DNA from: Candidatus Binatia bacterium
GTDB lineage: Bacteria; Vulcanimicrobiota; Vulcanimicrobiia; Vulcanimicrobiales; Vulcanimicrobiaceae
Direction: 5' to 3'
DNA: 47,127 nucleotides
NCBI GenBank assembly: GCA_035541935.1
Contig: DATKMJ010000070.1
Span: forward strand, 1-47,127
Numbering within the stretch: the stretch's first letter is position 1; every line of letters starts with the position of its first letter. A program made the position numbers and the translations under genes. This document shows, piece after piece, positions 1 to 7,721 of this stretch. Below the pieces are notes generated by a model. The model was not told the origin of the DNA. It made no database searches and saw only the letters and a program-made list of their open reading frames with translations.

Positions 1-317
1 GCTGGCGCCCGCAGATCGTCTGGTTCGGCGAGCCGCTGCCCGGCGCGGTCTGGCGCGAAGCCGAGACGGCTGCCGCACGGGCCGACGTCATTCTCGTCGT
101 CGGCACGAGCGCGGTCGTCTATCCGGCGGCGGCGCTCGCGATGCGCTACAACGAGCGCGCCTACGTCGCGGAGATCAATCCCGAAGCGACGGCGATCAGC
201 GAGCGCGTGGATTGCGCGCTGCGCGGCACCGCGGCCGCGCTGCTGCCGAAGATCGTCTCAGCGCGCGGCGGCGCTCGCGGTGCGGCGCTTGCGCGCGAAG
301 AGCGCGTAGACCGGTAG
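1..317 (+). CDS. Sir2-family NAD-dependent protein deacylase, C-terminal part
   Basis: Only the last ~105 codons are in the window; the reading frame begins with the TGG at position 3 and ends at TAG 315-317. The visible part reads PQIVWFGEPLP, then a VILVVGTSAVVYPAA strand-loop, then INPEAT and LRGTAAALLPKIV. These are the usual C-terminal sirtuin elements: the FGE segment, the GTS loop that contacts NAD, and the final helix after the INxE strand. Known family members remove acyl groups from lysines using NAD. The zinc-binding Cys and catalytic His lie upstream of the window and cannot be checked. The 3' end overlaps the convergent permease gene by 60 bases. Confidence 0.85.
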   Translation, partial: WRPQIVWFGEPLPGAVWREAETAAARADVILVVGTSAVVYPAAALAMRYNERAYVAEINPEATAISERVDCALRGTAAALLPKIVSARGGARGAALAREERVDR

Positions 318-1607
318 GCCCGAGAGGAGAATCCCGACGCCGATCAGCGTGTCGTACGGCGAGTTGAGGATCGTGTCGCCGACGATGTACCACGCGGCCG
401 CGAGGAAGATCAGCGTCGTCACCGGGTGGCCGGGCATGCGGAAGACCGGCTTGGGAGCGTTTGGATCGCGCGCGTCGCGGTTGCGGAAGACGATGAGCGC
501 GATCGCCGCCAGTCCGAAGAAGATGTAATCGTTGCACGTGACGTAGTTGAGGATCTGATCGTAACGCCCGGAGAGCGCGATCACGATCGCGACGATCCCC
601 TGCACGACGATCGCGAGCACGGGAACGCGCGTCTGCTGATTTATCGCCGCGAGCTGCTTGAAGAACGTCCCGTCGGCCGCCATCTGAAAGTAGACGCGCG
701 GCGACGTGAGGATCTGGTTGCTCAAGAAGCCGAGCGTCGAGATCGAGATCACGAGCGCCATGACGCGCAGACCCATCGGCCCGAACGCCAGCTGCGCGAT
801 GTCCGAGGCCGGCGTCTTCGTCGCAGCCAAGCCCTCGATGCCGAGCGCGCGCAGGCAGGCGAGGTTGACGGCGAGGTAGAGCACGACGACGGTCACGACG
901 CCGACGATCAGTCCGATCGGCAGCGTTCGCTCCGGCTGCTTCAGTTCGGCGGTCATAAAGCTCGACGTCTGCCAGCCGCTGTAGGCGAAGAGAACGGGCA
1001 CCATCGCGAGGCCGACCGCGGTGACGGCGCTGCCGGCGAGCGGCGCGGCGACGGCGGCGTGCGGTGAGCGCACCGCGATCAGCCCGACCAGCGCGAAGCC
1101 GGCGATCGCGACGATCTTGATCACCATGAAGAGATTCTGCGCCGTCGTTCCCGTGCGCACGCCGAGCGCGTTGATCGCGGTGAAGAGCGCGATTGCGATC
1201 GCCGCGACGGCCGCGGTCGAGGCCGCCCAGCCGGTGAGCGGCATGAAGTACGCAGCGAACGTCACCGCGGCAGCCGCCATCCCGCCGCTCTGCGAGACGA
1301 GCAAGAGCGTCCAGCCGAACACGAATGCAAGCGAGGGGTGAAACGCATCGCGCAAGTAGGCGTAGAGTCCGCCGTCGTGCGGCCTTCGGTCGGCCAACTC
1401 GGCGAAGATGCCCGCGCCGAGCAGCGCGATCGCGCCGCCGGCACTCCACGCGAGCATCGCCAGCAATCCGTTGCCGACGTGCCGCGCAACGACCGAGGGG
1501 TTCATGAAGATGCCCGAGCCGATGATGCCGCCCATCACGATGAGGGCGGCATCGCGGGCACCGAGGCGGCGCAGCAACTTAGGCGAAGAGTCCGGATATG
1601 TTGGCAT
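258..1607 (-). CDS. APC-superfamily amino acid permease
   Basis: A 449-aa integral membrane protein with about twelve hydrophobic segments. The first helix carries the unwound glycine motif GGIIGSGIF at residues 26-34, diagnostic of the amino acid-polyamine-organocation superfamily. The basic-N-terminal stretch LLRRLGARDAA before it is typical of the LAT/YfnA-like branch, which moves amino acids by proton symport or exchange. The substrate cannot be read from the sequence. The ATG at 1607 lies ten bases inside the divergently transcribed gene that starts at 1598, so the two 5' ends overlap. A later in-frame TTG at 1577 is a possible alternative start that would still keep the first helix. Confidence 0.9.
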   Translation of the reverse strand: MPTYPDSSPKLLRRLGARDAALIVMGGIIGSGIFMNPSVVARHVGNGLLAMLAWSAGGAIALLGAGIFAELADRRPHDGGLYAYLRDAFHPSLAFVFGWTLLLVSQSGGMAAAAVTFAAYFMPLTGWAASTAAVAAIAIALFTAINALGVRTGTTAQNLFMVIKIVAIAGFALVGLIAVRSPHAAVAAPLAGSAVTAVGLAMVPVLFAYSGWQTSSFMTAELKQPERTLPIGLIVGVVTVVVLYLAVNLACLRALGIEGLAATKTPASDIAQLAFGPMGLRVMALVISISTLGFLSNQILTSPRVYFQMAADGTFFKQLAAINQQTRVPVLAIVVQGIVAIVIALSGRYDQILNYVTCNDYIFFGLAAIALIVFRNRDARDPNAPKPVFRMPGHPVTTLIFLAAAWYIVGDTILNSPYDTLIGVGILLSGLPVYALFARKRRTASAAAR

Positions 1608-2137
1608 TAGCGACGTTCTTCCTCACCAGCCTCGCTTCTACCGTGGCGCAAGCGACGCCGCCCCCCCAGCCGCCGCCCTCGCAGCCGTTGATGGAGCCGG
1701 CACCGCAGCCGCCGCTCGAGACCGGACCGTGCCTCGACTCGATCCGCAGCGTTCCGAAGGTGCTGCAGGCGCCGGTCGCGCGCTCGATGCAGATCGTGCG
1801 CATAGACGAGGTGCAGTCCACTGCGACGATGACGCCGGGAGAGGTCATCGGATTTCTCTACACGCTCGAGGACGGCTCGACGTGGCTCGGGCAGCGGACC
1901 CGCGACTACCAATCGTCCGCGAACGCGACGGAGATCAACAAGGTCCTCGCCGCGACCCACGTCGCGGGCTATAACGTGAACGGGTTCCCGCCCACCGACC
2001 TCTACGGCGTGCCGACGAAGCACCCGCAACTCTTCCGGGTTCAGGTGCCTCCGAACGCCTACGCGCCGCTGCGAATCCAACTGGCGCCGTGCGTGATCTG
2101 GCCCTCGACCCGGCCGCTCCCCGACCCCCGGATGTAG
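1598..2137 (+). CDS. Small secreted protein of unknown function
   Basis: A 179-aa protein that I do not recognise. It opens with a short hydrophobic signal peptide (MLALATFFLTSLAS, probable cleavage after the AQA at residues 17-19), followed by a proline-rich linker (TPPPQPPPSQP). The remainder has two cysteines, one near residue 45 and one near the C-terminus (APCVIWP), that could form a disulfide outside the cytoplasm. Its start overlaps the start of the permease on the other strand by ten bases. It is followed 50 bases later by hsp20-lon on the same strand, but nothing shows that they share a function. Confidence 0.65.
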   Translation: MLALATFFLTSLASTVAQATPPPQPPPSQPLMEPAPQPPLETGPCLDSIRSVPKVLQAPVARSMQIVRIDEVQSTATMTPGEVIGFLYTLEDGSTWLGQRTRDYQSSANATEINKVLAATHVAGYNVNGFPPTDLYGVPTKHPQLFRVQVPPNAYAPLRIQLAPCVIWPSTRPLPDPRM

Positions 2138-2187
2138 GCGTTAGCAGCCGCCGCATCCGAGTGCTAGGGTGAGGGGTTATAGGGGCG

Positions 2188-2577
2188 ATGGAGTTCGTCG
2201 TACGGGCCCGTCTCGGGAGCTTCCAACCTAACGCCGACGTCTTCGTCGACGAAGAGGGGCGGCGCGTCGTCGCCGTCGTCGAGGTTGCCGGCGCTGATCC
2301 GGAGAGTCTCCGCATCGCGCTCGACGAGCGCTCTCTCGTCGTCGCGGGACGGCGCCGCGAGACGGCCCGCCTGCGGCGCGGCTCCTTCGTTCAGAAAGAG
2401 ATCGCGCACGGCGAGTTCGTCAAGCGAATCGCGCTGCCGGTCGCCGTCGAGTACGAAGGCGTCGCGGCGAGTTACGACGATGGTCTGCTCGTCGTCGTCG
2501 CGCCGATCGCGACGACGGCGTATTTGCCGACCGCGAGAACCGAGCTCCACGTCATGGTAAAGAGGACTCACTCCTAA
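2188..2577 (+). CDS. Hsp20/alpha-crystallin small heat shock protein
   Basis: A 129-aa protein built almost only of the alpha-crystallin domain. Visible are the N-terminal beta strands (NADVFVDEEGRRVVAVVEVAG), the central LDERSLVVAGRR strand, and the characteristic GEFVKRIALPVAV and YDDGLLVVVAP strands near residues 75-112. The long N-terminal arm and a clear C-terminal I-x-I tail are missing, so the protein is shorter than typical sHsps. Members bind unfolding proteins without ATP and pass them to other chaperones or proteases. The gene ends four bases before lon, which suggests one transcript and a shared role in protein quality control. Confidence 0.87.
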   Translation: MEFVVRARLGSFQPNADVFVDEEGRRVVAVVEVAGADPESLRIALDERSLVVAGRRRETARLRRGSFVQKEIAHGEFVKRIALPVAVEYEGVAASYDDGLLVVVAPIATTAYLPTARTELHVMVKRTHS

Positions 2578-2581
2578 GATA

Positions 2582-5044
2582 ATGGCCGAGAAATCAGCCC
2601 CCACCGTCGTCCCCGCCAATCAGATCGGCATCCTCCCGCTCCAAGAGGCCGTGCTATTCCCGCACACGGTGATCCCGCTCGCGGTTGTGAAGAAGCCCGG
2701 CATTCAGCTCGTCGAGGAGGCGTTGCGCGAAGGCAAGCCGATCGGGCTCGCCGTGTTGCGCGATCGCGAGATCGAGGAGCCCGGTCCCGACGACATTCAG
2801 CGCGTCGGCACGATCGGCGTAATTCAGAAGATGCTCAAGGTGCCCGACGGCACGCTGCGCTGCATCGTCGCCGGACAGCAGGCATTCAAGATCGAGCAGT
2901 TCGATCAGATCTCGCCCTATATGGTCGCGACCTACACCGACCTTCCCGACGTCACCGTCGAGAGCGAAGAGCTCGTCGCGATGCAGCGCAACCTCGCGGG
3001 GCTCTTTCAGAAGCTGCTCTCCTACCTGCCGCAGGCGCCGCGCGAGATGGAGATGGAGGTCGCCAACATCACCGATCCGGTGGTCTTGACCTACTTCGTC
3101 GCATCGACGATGCGCCTCGAAACCGCCGACCGCCAAGCGCTGCTCGAAGAGCGCGACACCGCAAAGCGCATGCGAAAACTGACGCTGCTGCTGACGAAGG
3201 AGCTCGAAGTCGTCGAGCTCGGCCACAAGATTCAGAGCGACATCCAGCGCGAGATGGAGAAGAACCAGCGCGAGTTCTACCTGCGCCAGCAACTGCGGGC
3301 GATTCAGGAAGAGCTCGGCGAGGTAGATCCGCAGCAGGCCGAGACGAACGAGTTGCGCTCGAAGATCGACGCGGCCGCGATGCCCGAAGAGGTCAAGAAG
3401 GCCGCCGATCGCGAGCTCGATCGTCTCTCGAAAGTTCCGCAGGCGAGCCCCGAGTACAGCGTCATCCGCACGTACCTCGATTGGCTCGTCACGCTTCCGT
3501 GGAACGTCGAGACGGCCGATCACATCGACATCAAGGCGGCTCGAGTCACGCTCGATGAAGACCATTACGATCTCGACAAGATCAAAGACAGGATCATCGA
3601 GTATCTCGCCGTCGGCAAACTCAAGAAGAAACTGACCGGCCCGATCCTCTGCTTCGTGGGACCGCCCGGCGTCGGCAAGACGTCGCTCGGTCAATCGATC
3701 GCGCGCGCGATGGGACGCAAGTTCGTGCGTCTCTCCGTCGGCGGCGTGCACGACGAGGCCGAGATCCGCGGGCACCGCCGCACCTACATCGGCGCGATGC
3801 CCGGCACGATCGTGCGCGCGGTTCGCGACGCGGGAACGCGCAATCCGGTCATGATGATCGACGAGATCGACAAGGTCGGCGCGGATTTCCGCGGCGATCC
3901 GCAGTCGGCGCTGCTCGAAGTGCTCGACCCCGAACAGAACGTGCACTTCCGCGACCACTATCTCGATCTGCCGTTCGACCTTTCGCAAGTGCTCTTCATC
4001 TGCACCGCGAACTCGCTCGACACGATCTCGCCGCCGCTGCGCGACCGCATGGAGATCATCCCGCTCTCCGGCTACACGGAGCTCGAGAAACTGCAGATCG
4101 CGCGGCGCTATCTCGTGAAGAAGCAGCGCGTCAACAACGGTCTGCGGGAGATGCAGGCGCAGATCGGCGATCCCGCGATTCGCGCGATCATCAACGATTA
4201 CACGCGCGAAGCGGGCGTCCGTAACCTCGAGCGCGAGATCGGAACCGTCTTTCGCAAGATCGCGCGCAAGATCGCGGAGAACCCGCGTTACAAGGCGCGC
4301 GTCACGCCGGCGAACCTCATCGAGTACCTCGGTAAGCCGCGCTTCTTCAACGAGGTGCGCAAGCGCGTCGCCTCGGTCGGAGTCGCGACCGGCATGGCCT
4401 ACACGCCGGTCGGCGGAGACATCCTCTTCATCGAGACGCAGGCGATGCCGGGAACCGGCAAGCTCGTGCTCACCGGTCAGCTCGGCGACGTGATGAAGGA
4501 GTCGGGGCAGGCCGCGGTATCGTTCCTGCGCTCGCGATCGAGCGAGCTCGGCTTATCCGACGATTACTTTGCGAAGCACGACATCCACATTCACATTCCG
4601 GCGGGAGCGACGCCGAAGGACGGCCCGTCGGCCGGAATCGCGCTCGCGACGTCGATCGCCTCGATGCTCACCGGCATCAAGGTGGATCCGAATCTCGCGA
4701 TGACCGGCGAGATTACGCTCACCGGCCAAGTGCTTCCGATCGGCGGCCTCAAGGAGAAAGTGCTCGGCGCGAAGCGCGCGGGCATCGGCAAGATCTTGCT
4801 GCCGCGCCGTAACGAAGTCGACCTCGACGACGTCCCGAAAGAGGTGCGCGACAGCATGACGTTCGTTGCGGTGGACGAGCTCTCGGAAGTCTTGCATCAC
4901 GCGCTCGGCAAGCGGTTGATCTCACCGGTTCCGCTCGGTGCGGAGAACGGCAAGACGAACAACGTCGTGCCGATGCGCGCGTCGAAGCGCCGCAACGGCG
5001 TCGTCAAGCGTCGCGCCGCCCGCAAATCACCGATCAAGCGCTGA
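2582..5044 (+). CDS. lon: ATP-dependent Lon protease
   Basis: A full-length 820-aa LonA-type protease. The N-terminal LAN substrate-binding domain opens with [18 protein letters not shown] coiled central region follows, then the AAA+ module with Walker [10 protein letters not shown] at about 359-367 and Walker [10 protein letters not shown]. The C-terminal protease domain has the Ser-Lys dyad Ser683 (in PKDGPSAG) and Lys726 (in GGLKEKV), with the same 43-residue spacing as the E. coli enzyme. Lon degrades misfolded and regulatory proteins in the cytosol. The C-terminus carries an unusually basic tail after about residue 790 ([19 protein letters not shown]), which might interact with DNA or polyphosphate; that is inference. 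It sits directly behind hsp20. Confidence 0.98.
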   Translation: MAEKSAPTVVPANQIGILPLQEAVLFPHTVIPLAVVKKPGIQLVEEALREGKPIGLAVLRDREIEEPGPDDIQRVGTIGVIQKMLKVPDGTLRCIVAGQQAFKIEQFDQISPYMVATYTDLPDVTVESEELVAMQRNLAGLFQKLLSYLPQAPREMEMEVANITDPVVLTYFVASTMRLETADRQALLEERDTAKRMRKLTLLLTKELEVVELGHKIQSDIQREMEKNQREFYLRQQLRAIQEELGEVDPQQAETNELRSKIDAAAMPEEVKKAADRELDRLSKVPQASPEYSVIRTYLDWLVTLPWNVETADHIDIKAARVTLDEDHYDLDKIKDRIIEYLAVGKLKKKLTGPILCFVGPPGVGKTSLGQSIARAMGRKFVRLSVGGVHDEAEIRGHRRTYIGAMPGTIVRAVRDAGTRNPVMMIDEIDKVGADFRGDPQSALLEVLDPEQNVHFRDHYLDLPFDLSQVLFICTANSLDTISPPLRDRMEIIPLSGYTELEKLQIARRYLVKKQRVNNGLREMQAQIGDPAIRAIINDYTREAGVRNLEREIGTVFRKIARKIAENPRYKARVTPANLIEYLGKPRFFNEVRKRVASVGVATGMAYTPVGGDILFIETQAMPGTGKLVLTGQLGDVMKESGQAAVSFLRSRSSELGLSDDYFAKHDIHIHIPAGATPKDGPSAGIALATSIASMLTGIKVDPNLAMTGEITLTGQVLPIGGLKEKVLGAKRAGIGKILLPRRNEVDLDDVPKEVRDSMTFVAVDELSEVLHHALGKRLISPVPLGAENGKTNNVVPMRASKRRNGVVKRRAARKSPIKR

Positions 5045-5048
5045 CGCG

Positions 5049-6083
5049 CTAGCGCACGAAGATCCCGCGGCCCTCGCCGGCCTCTCCGACGACCGCGGCG
5101 AGGACGTGGCCCGCGCGCAGCTCGCGCAGAAGCGGGTCGAGCCGATCCGGCGGGATCGCGATCAGCAGGCCGCCCGAGGTCTGCGCGTCGGAGAGGCCGA
5201 CTCGCACCGCATCGGGGACCGCTGCGTCGAACTCCGTAAAGACCGCGTGCGTCTCGGCATTGTGGCGCGTGCCGCCCGGAACGACGCCGGCGGCGATCAG
5301 CTCCAACACGCGATCCATGAACGGCACGGCGCGCGCGTCGATCGTGAGTCGCACGTTCGAGGCGCGCGCCATCGCGCCGGCATGCCCGAGCAATCCGAAA
5401 CCGGTGATGTCGGTCGCGGCGCGCGCGCCGGCCGCGAGCATCGCTTGCGAGGCCGCGTCGTTGAGCGTCGTCATCGCGCCGACGGCTTCCGCGAGATCGG
5501 CGGCCCCGATCGCGCCGCGCTTGAGGGCCGTCGTGAGAACGCCCGTTCCGAGCGGCTTCGTAAGCACGAGCGCGTCGCCGGGACGCGCGGCCGCGTTCGT
5601 GACGATGCGCCTCGGATCGACGACGCCGGTGACGGCCATGCCGTACTTCGGCTCGGCGTCCTTGATCGTGTGGCCGCCGAGGATCGAGACGCCCGCGGCG
5701 CGTGCGACCTGGGAGCCTCCCTCTAAGATCCGCGCGAGCACGTCGAGGTCGAGGTCTTCGGGGAAGGCGACGATATTGAGTGCGGAGATCGGGCGCCCGC
5801 CCATCGCGTAGACGTCGGAGAGCGCGTTCGTCGCGGCGATGCGCCCGAAGTCGAACGGATCGTCGACGATCGGCGTGAAGAAATCGACGGTGGAGACGAT
5901 CGCGAGATCGTCGCGCACGAGATAGACGCCCGCGTCGTCGCCGCTTCCGTAGCCGACGAGCACGCGGTCGTCCGTTGCGGGCGTTACGCGCTCCATGACG
6001 GAGCGCAACTCGGCCTCGCCGAGCTTCGCCGCGCAACCGGCGCAGCTCGAGAGTTCGGTCAGGCGGATGCTCGCAACGTCCAT
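5049..6083 (-). CDS. selD: Selenide, water dikinase (selenophosphate synthetase)
   Basis: A 344-aa SelD. The N-terminal loop SSCAGCAAK places Cys17 and Lys20 exactly where the E. coli enzyme has its essential Cys17 and Lys20. GYGSGDDAGVY and VDFFTPIVDDPFDFGRIAATNALSDVYAMGG are the AIRS-like ATP-binding segments. The enzyme makes selenophosphate from selenide and ATP, the Se donor for selenocysteine or for 2-selenouridine in tRNA. No selA, selB, tRNA-Sec or selenouridine synthase is in the window, so which use applies cannot be told. The catalytic position is coded as Cys, not as an in-frame TGA. It is convergent with lon, with four bases between the stops, and divergent from the aminotransferase at 6098. 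Confidence 0.95.
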   Translation of the reverse strand: MDVASIRLTELSSCAGCAAKLGEAELRSVMERVTPATDDRVLVGYGSGDDAGVYLVRDDLAIVSTVDFFTPIVDDPFDFGRIAATNALSDVYAMGGRPISALNIVAFPEDLDLDVLARILEGGSQVARAAGVSILGGHTIKDAEPKYGMAVTGVVDPRRIVTNAAARPGDALVLTKPLGTGVLTTALKRGAIGAADLAEAVGAMTTLNDAASQAMLAAGARAATDITGFGLLGHAGAMARASNVRLTIDARAVPFMDRVLELIAAGVVPGGTRHNAETHAVFTEFDAAVPDAVRVGLSDAQTSGGLLIAIPPDRLDPLLRELRAGHVLAAVVGEAGEGRGIFVR

Positions 6084-6097
6084 CGAAAGGGTATTCG

Positions 6098-7198
6098 ATG
6101 AACCGGCAGTTGCTATTCCTCCCCGGGCCCGTGACCGTCGCGCAACCGGTGCTCGACGCTGCGGCGCGGCCGATGATGAACCATCGCAGCGAAGCGTTCG
6201 CGCAAATTCTCGCGCGCATCGGCGAGGGGCTGCCGCCGGTCTTCGGAACGCACGGCGAAGTCGTCTTGCTCGGCAGCTCGGGAACCGGAGCGCTCGAGGC
6301 CGCCGTCGCCAATCTCTTCTCGCCGGGCGAGCAGGTGCTCTCGTGCGCCGTGGGCGCGTTCGGCAAGCGCCTCGCGGCGATCGCGCAGCGCTACGGCTGC
6401 GTCGTCGAGCCGCTCGAGACGCCGCTCGGAGAGGCGCTCGATCCGGACGCGCTCGCGGCGCGCCTCGAGGCCGATACCAAACGCCGGATCGCCGGCGTGC
6501 TGCTGACGCACAACGAGACCTCGACCGGCGTTGCGTGCGACATGGCCGCGCTCGCGCCGGTCCTGCGGCGCCACGGGGCGATCAGCATCGTCGATTCGGT
6601 CAGCGGAATCGCCGCGTCCGAGTTTCGGATGGACGAGTGGGGATACGACGCGGTCGCCACGGCGTCGCAGAAGGGCTTTGCCGCGCCGCCGGGCGTCGCG
6701 ATGGCCGCGCTCAGCGACCGGGCGTGGGAGCGATGCGCTCGCGCCACCTCGCCGCGCTTCTACTTCGACTTTTCGAAGGCGCGCGATTCGTCGCATCTGG
6801 GCGAGATGCCGTGGACGCCGCCGATCTCGATCGTCTACGCGCTCGACGTCGCGCTCGCGCGCTATCACGCGGAAGGGATGGAGAACGCGTTCCGCCGTCA
6901 CGCGGCCTTCGCCGGGATCGTTCGCGACGAGTTGACGCGCCTCGGTTTTACGCTCGTCTCGCGCGAGGGCGCGCACTCGCCGACGGTCGTCGCCGCCTAT
7001 CCGCCGCCGGGCGTCGAGCCGAAGGGTTTATTAAAGGGTCTGCGCGAGAATCACGGCGTCGTGCTCGCCGGCGGTCAAGGCGAGCTCGCCGGAAAGATCG
7101 TCCGCTTCGGGACGATGGGTGAGCTCGGCGAGGACGACATCCGCGGCGCGATCGAGGCGATCGCGCTCGAGTTGCGCGTCATAAGTGGTGTCGCTTAA
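6098..7198 (+). CDS. Class V PLP-dependent aminotransferase (AGXT/serine-glyoxylate type)
   Basis: A 366-aa fold-type I PLP enzyme. It opens with LLFLPGPVTVAQPVL and MMNHRSEAF, the N-terminal signature of the alanine-glyoxylate / serine-glyoxylate aminotransferase branch. The VDSVSGIA segment carries the Asp that contacts the PLP ring nitrogen. The SQKGFAAPPG motif contains the Schiff-base lysine, Lys192. Members transfer the amino group of alanine or serine to glyoxylate; some bacterial members work in phosphoserine metabolism. It starts 14 bases from the divergent selD, but it lacks features of selenocysteine lyases, so I see no selenium role. Its 3' end overlaps the convergent CvpA gene by 20 bases. 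Confidence 0.88.
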   Translation: MNRQLLFLPGPVTVAQPVLDAAARPMMNHRSEAFAQILARIGEGLPPVFGTHGEVVLLGSSGTGALEAAVANLFSPGEQVLSCAVGAFGKRLAAIAQRYGCVVEPLETPLGEALDPDALAARLEADTKRRIAGVLLTHNETSTGVACDMAALAPVLRRHGAISIVDSVSGIAASEFRMDEWGYDAVATASQKGFAAPPGVAMAALSDRAWERCARATSPRFYFDFSKARDSSHLGEMPWTPPISIVYALDVALARYHAEGMENAFRRHAAFAGIVRDELTRLGFTLVSREGAHSPTVVAAYPPPGVEPKGLLKGLRENHGVVLAGGQGELAGKIVRFGTMGELGEDDIRGAIEAIALELRVISGVA

Positions 7199-7721
7199 AG
7201 TACGGCATCACGAACGGGCGCGCGTACCAAGGAACCGTCGATAGCAGCGCGGCGTCGAGCGGTGCGTCGTAGGCGACGAGATACTGCGGAAGGTACGCTT
7301 GGTGGAGGCTCTCGCGGATGTCGCGCGATAGCGGGAAGAAGAGCGAGATGAAGAGCACGAGCCATAAGAGGATCGCGCCCTTCGCGAACCCGATGAACGC
7401 GCCGCCGAGCGAGTTGCCCAATCCCAAGAGCGGAAGCCGAGCGACGCGGTCGAAGGCGCGCGCCGCCAGCAGCAGCACGACGTAGGTTAAGAGTCCGGTT
7501 CCGAACATACCGATGACGTGCGCCGAACCCGGCCCGACGCCGGTAAAGTGCTGGATCTGCGAATCCGCCGCACCGTTGTAGAACCACGGCGTGACGAGCG
7601 CTGCGGTGACCGCGACGGCGCCGCCGAGCTCCTGGACGAAGCCGCGCGACCATCCCTTGAACGTCGCAATTCCGAGCACGATCACGATGACGACGTCCGG
7701 CCACGCGACGCCGGCAATCAC
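7179..7721 (-). CDS. CvpA-family membrane protein
   Basis: A 180-aa protein with four predicted membrane helices and the CvpA-family opening WPDVVIVIVLGIATFKGWSRGFVQELGG. The start is a GTG at 7719-7721 that overlaps the pheT stop as GTGA, so translation is probably coupled. A small extracytoplasmic loop carries YNGAADSQIQHFTG, and the C-terminal helix-loop has PLLGLGNSLGGAFIGFAKG, a well conserved family motif. CvpA proteins affect colicin V export and envelope homeostasis, but their molecular function is poorly defined. In Bacillus a CvpA homologue (yshB) also lies downstream of pheT, so the context is conserved. Confidence 0.85.
   Translation of the reverse strand: MIAGVAWPDVVIVIVLGIATFKGWSRGFVQELGGAVAVTAALVTPWFYNGAADSQIQHFTGVGPGSAHVIGMFGTGLLTYVVLLLAARAFDRVARLPLLGLGNSLGGAFIGFAKGAILLWLVLFISLFFPLSRDIRESLHQAYLPQYLVAYDAPLDAALLSTVPWYARPFVMPYFKRHHL

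Noticed and set aside
6098-7198. Selenocysteine lyase next to selD
   Set aside because: The sequence follows the AGXT/serine-glyoxylate branch (LFLPGPVTV, SQKGFAAPPG), not the SufS/selenocysteine lyase branch.
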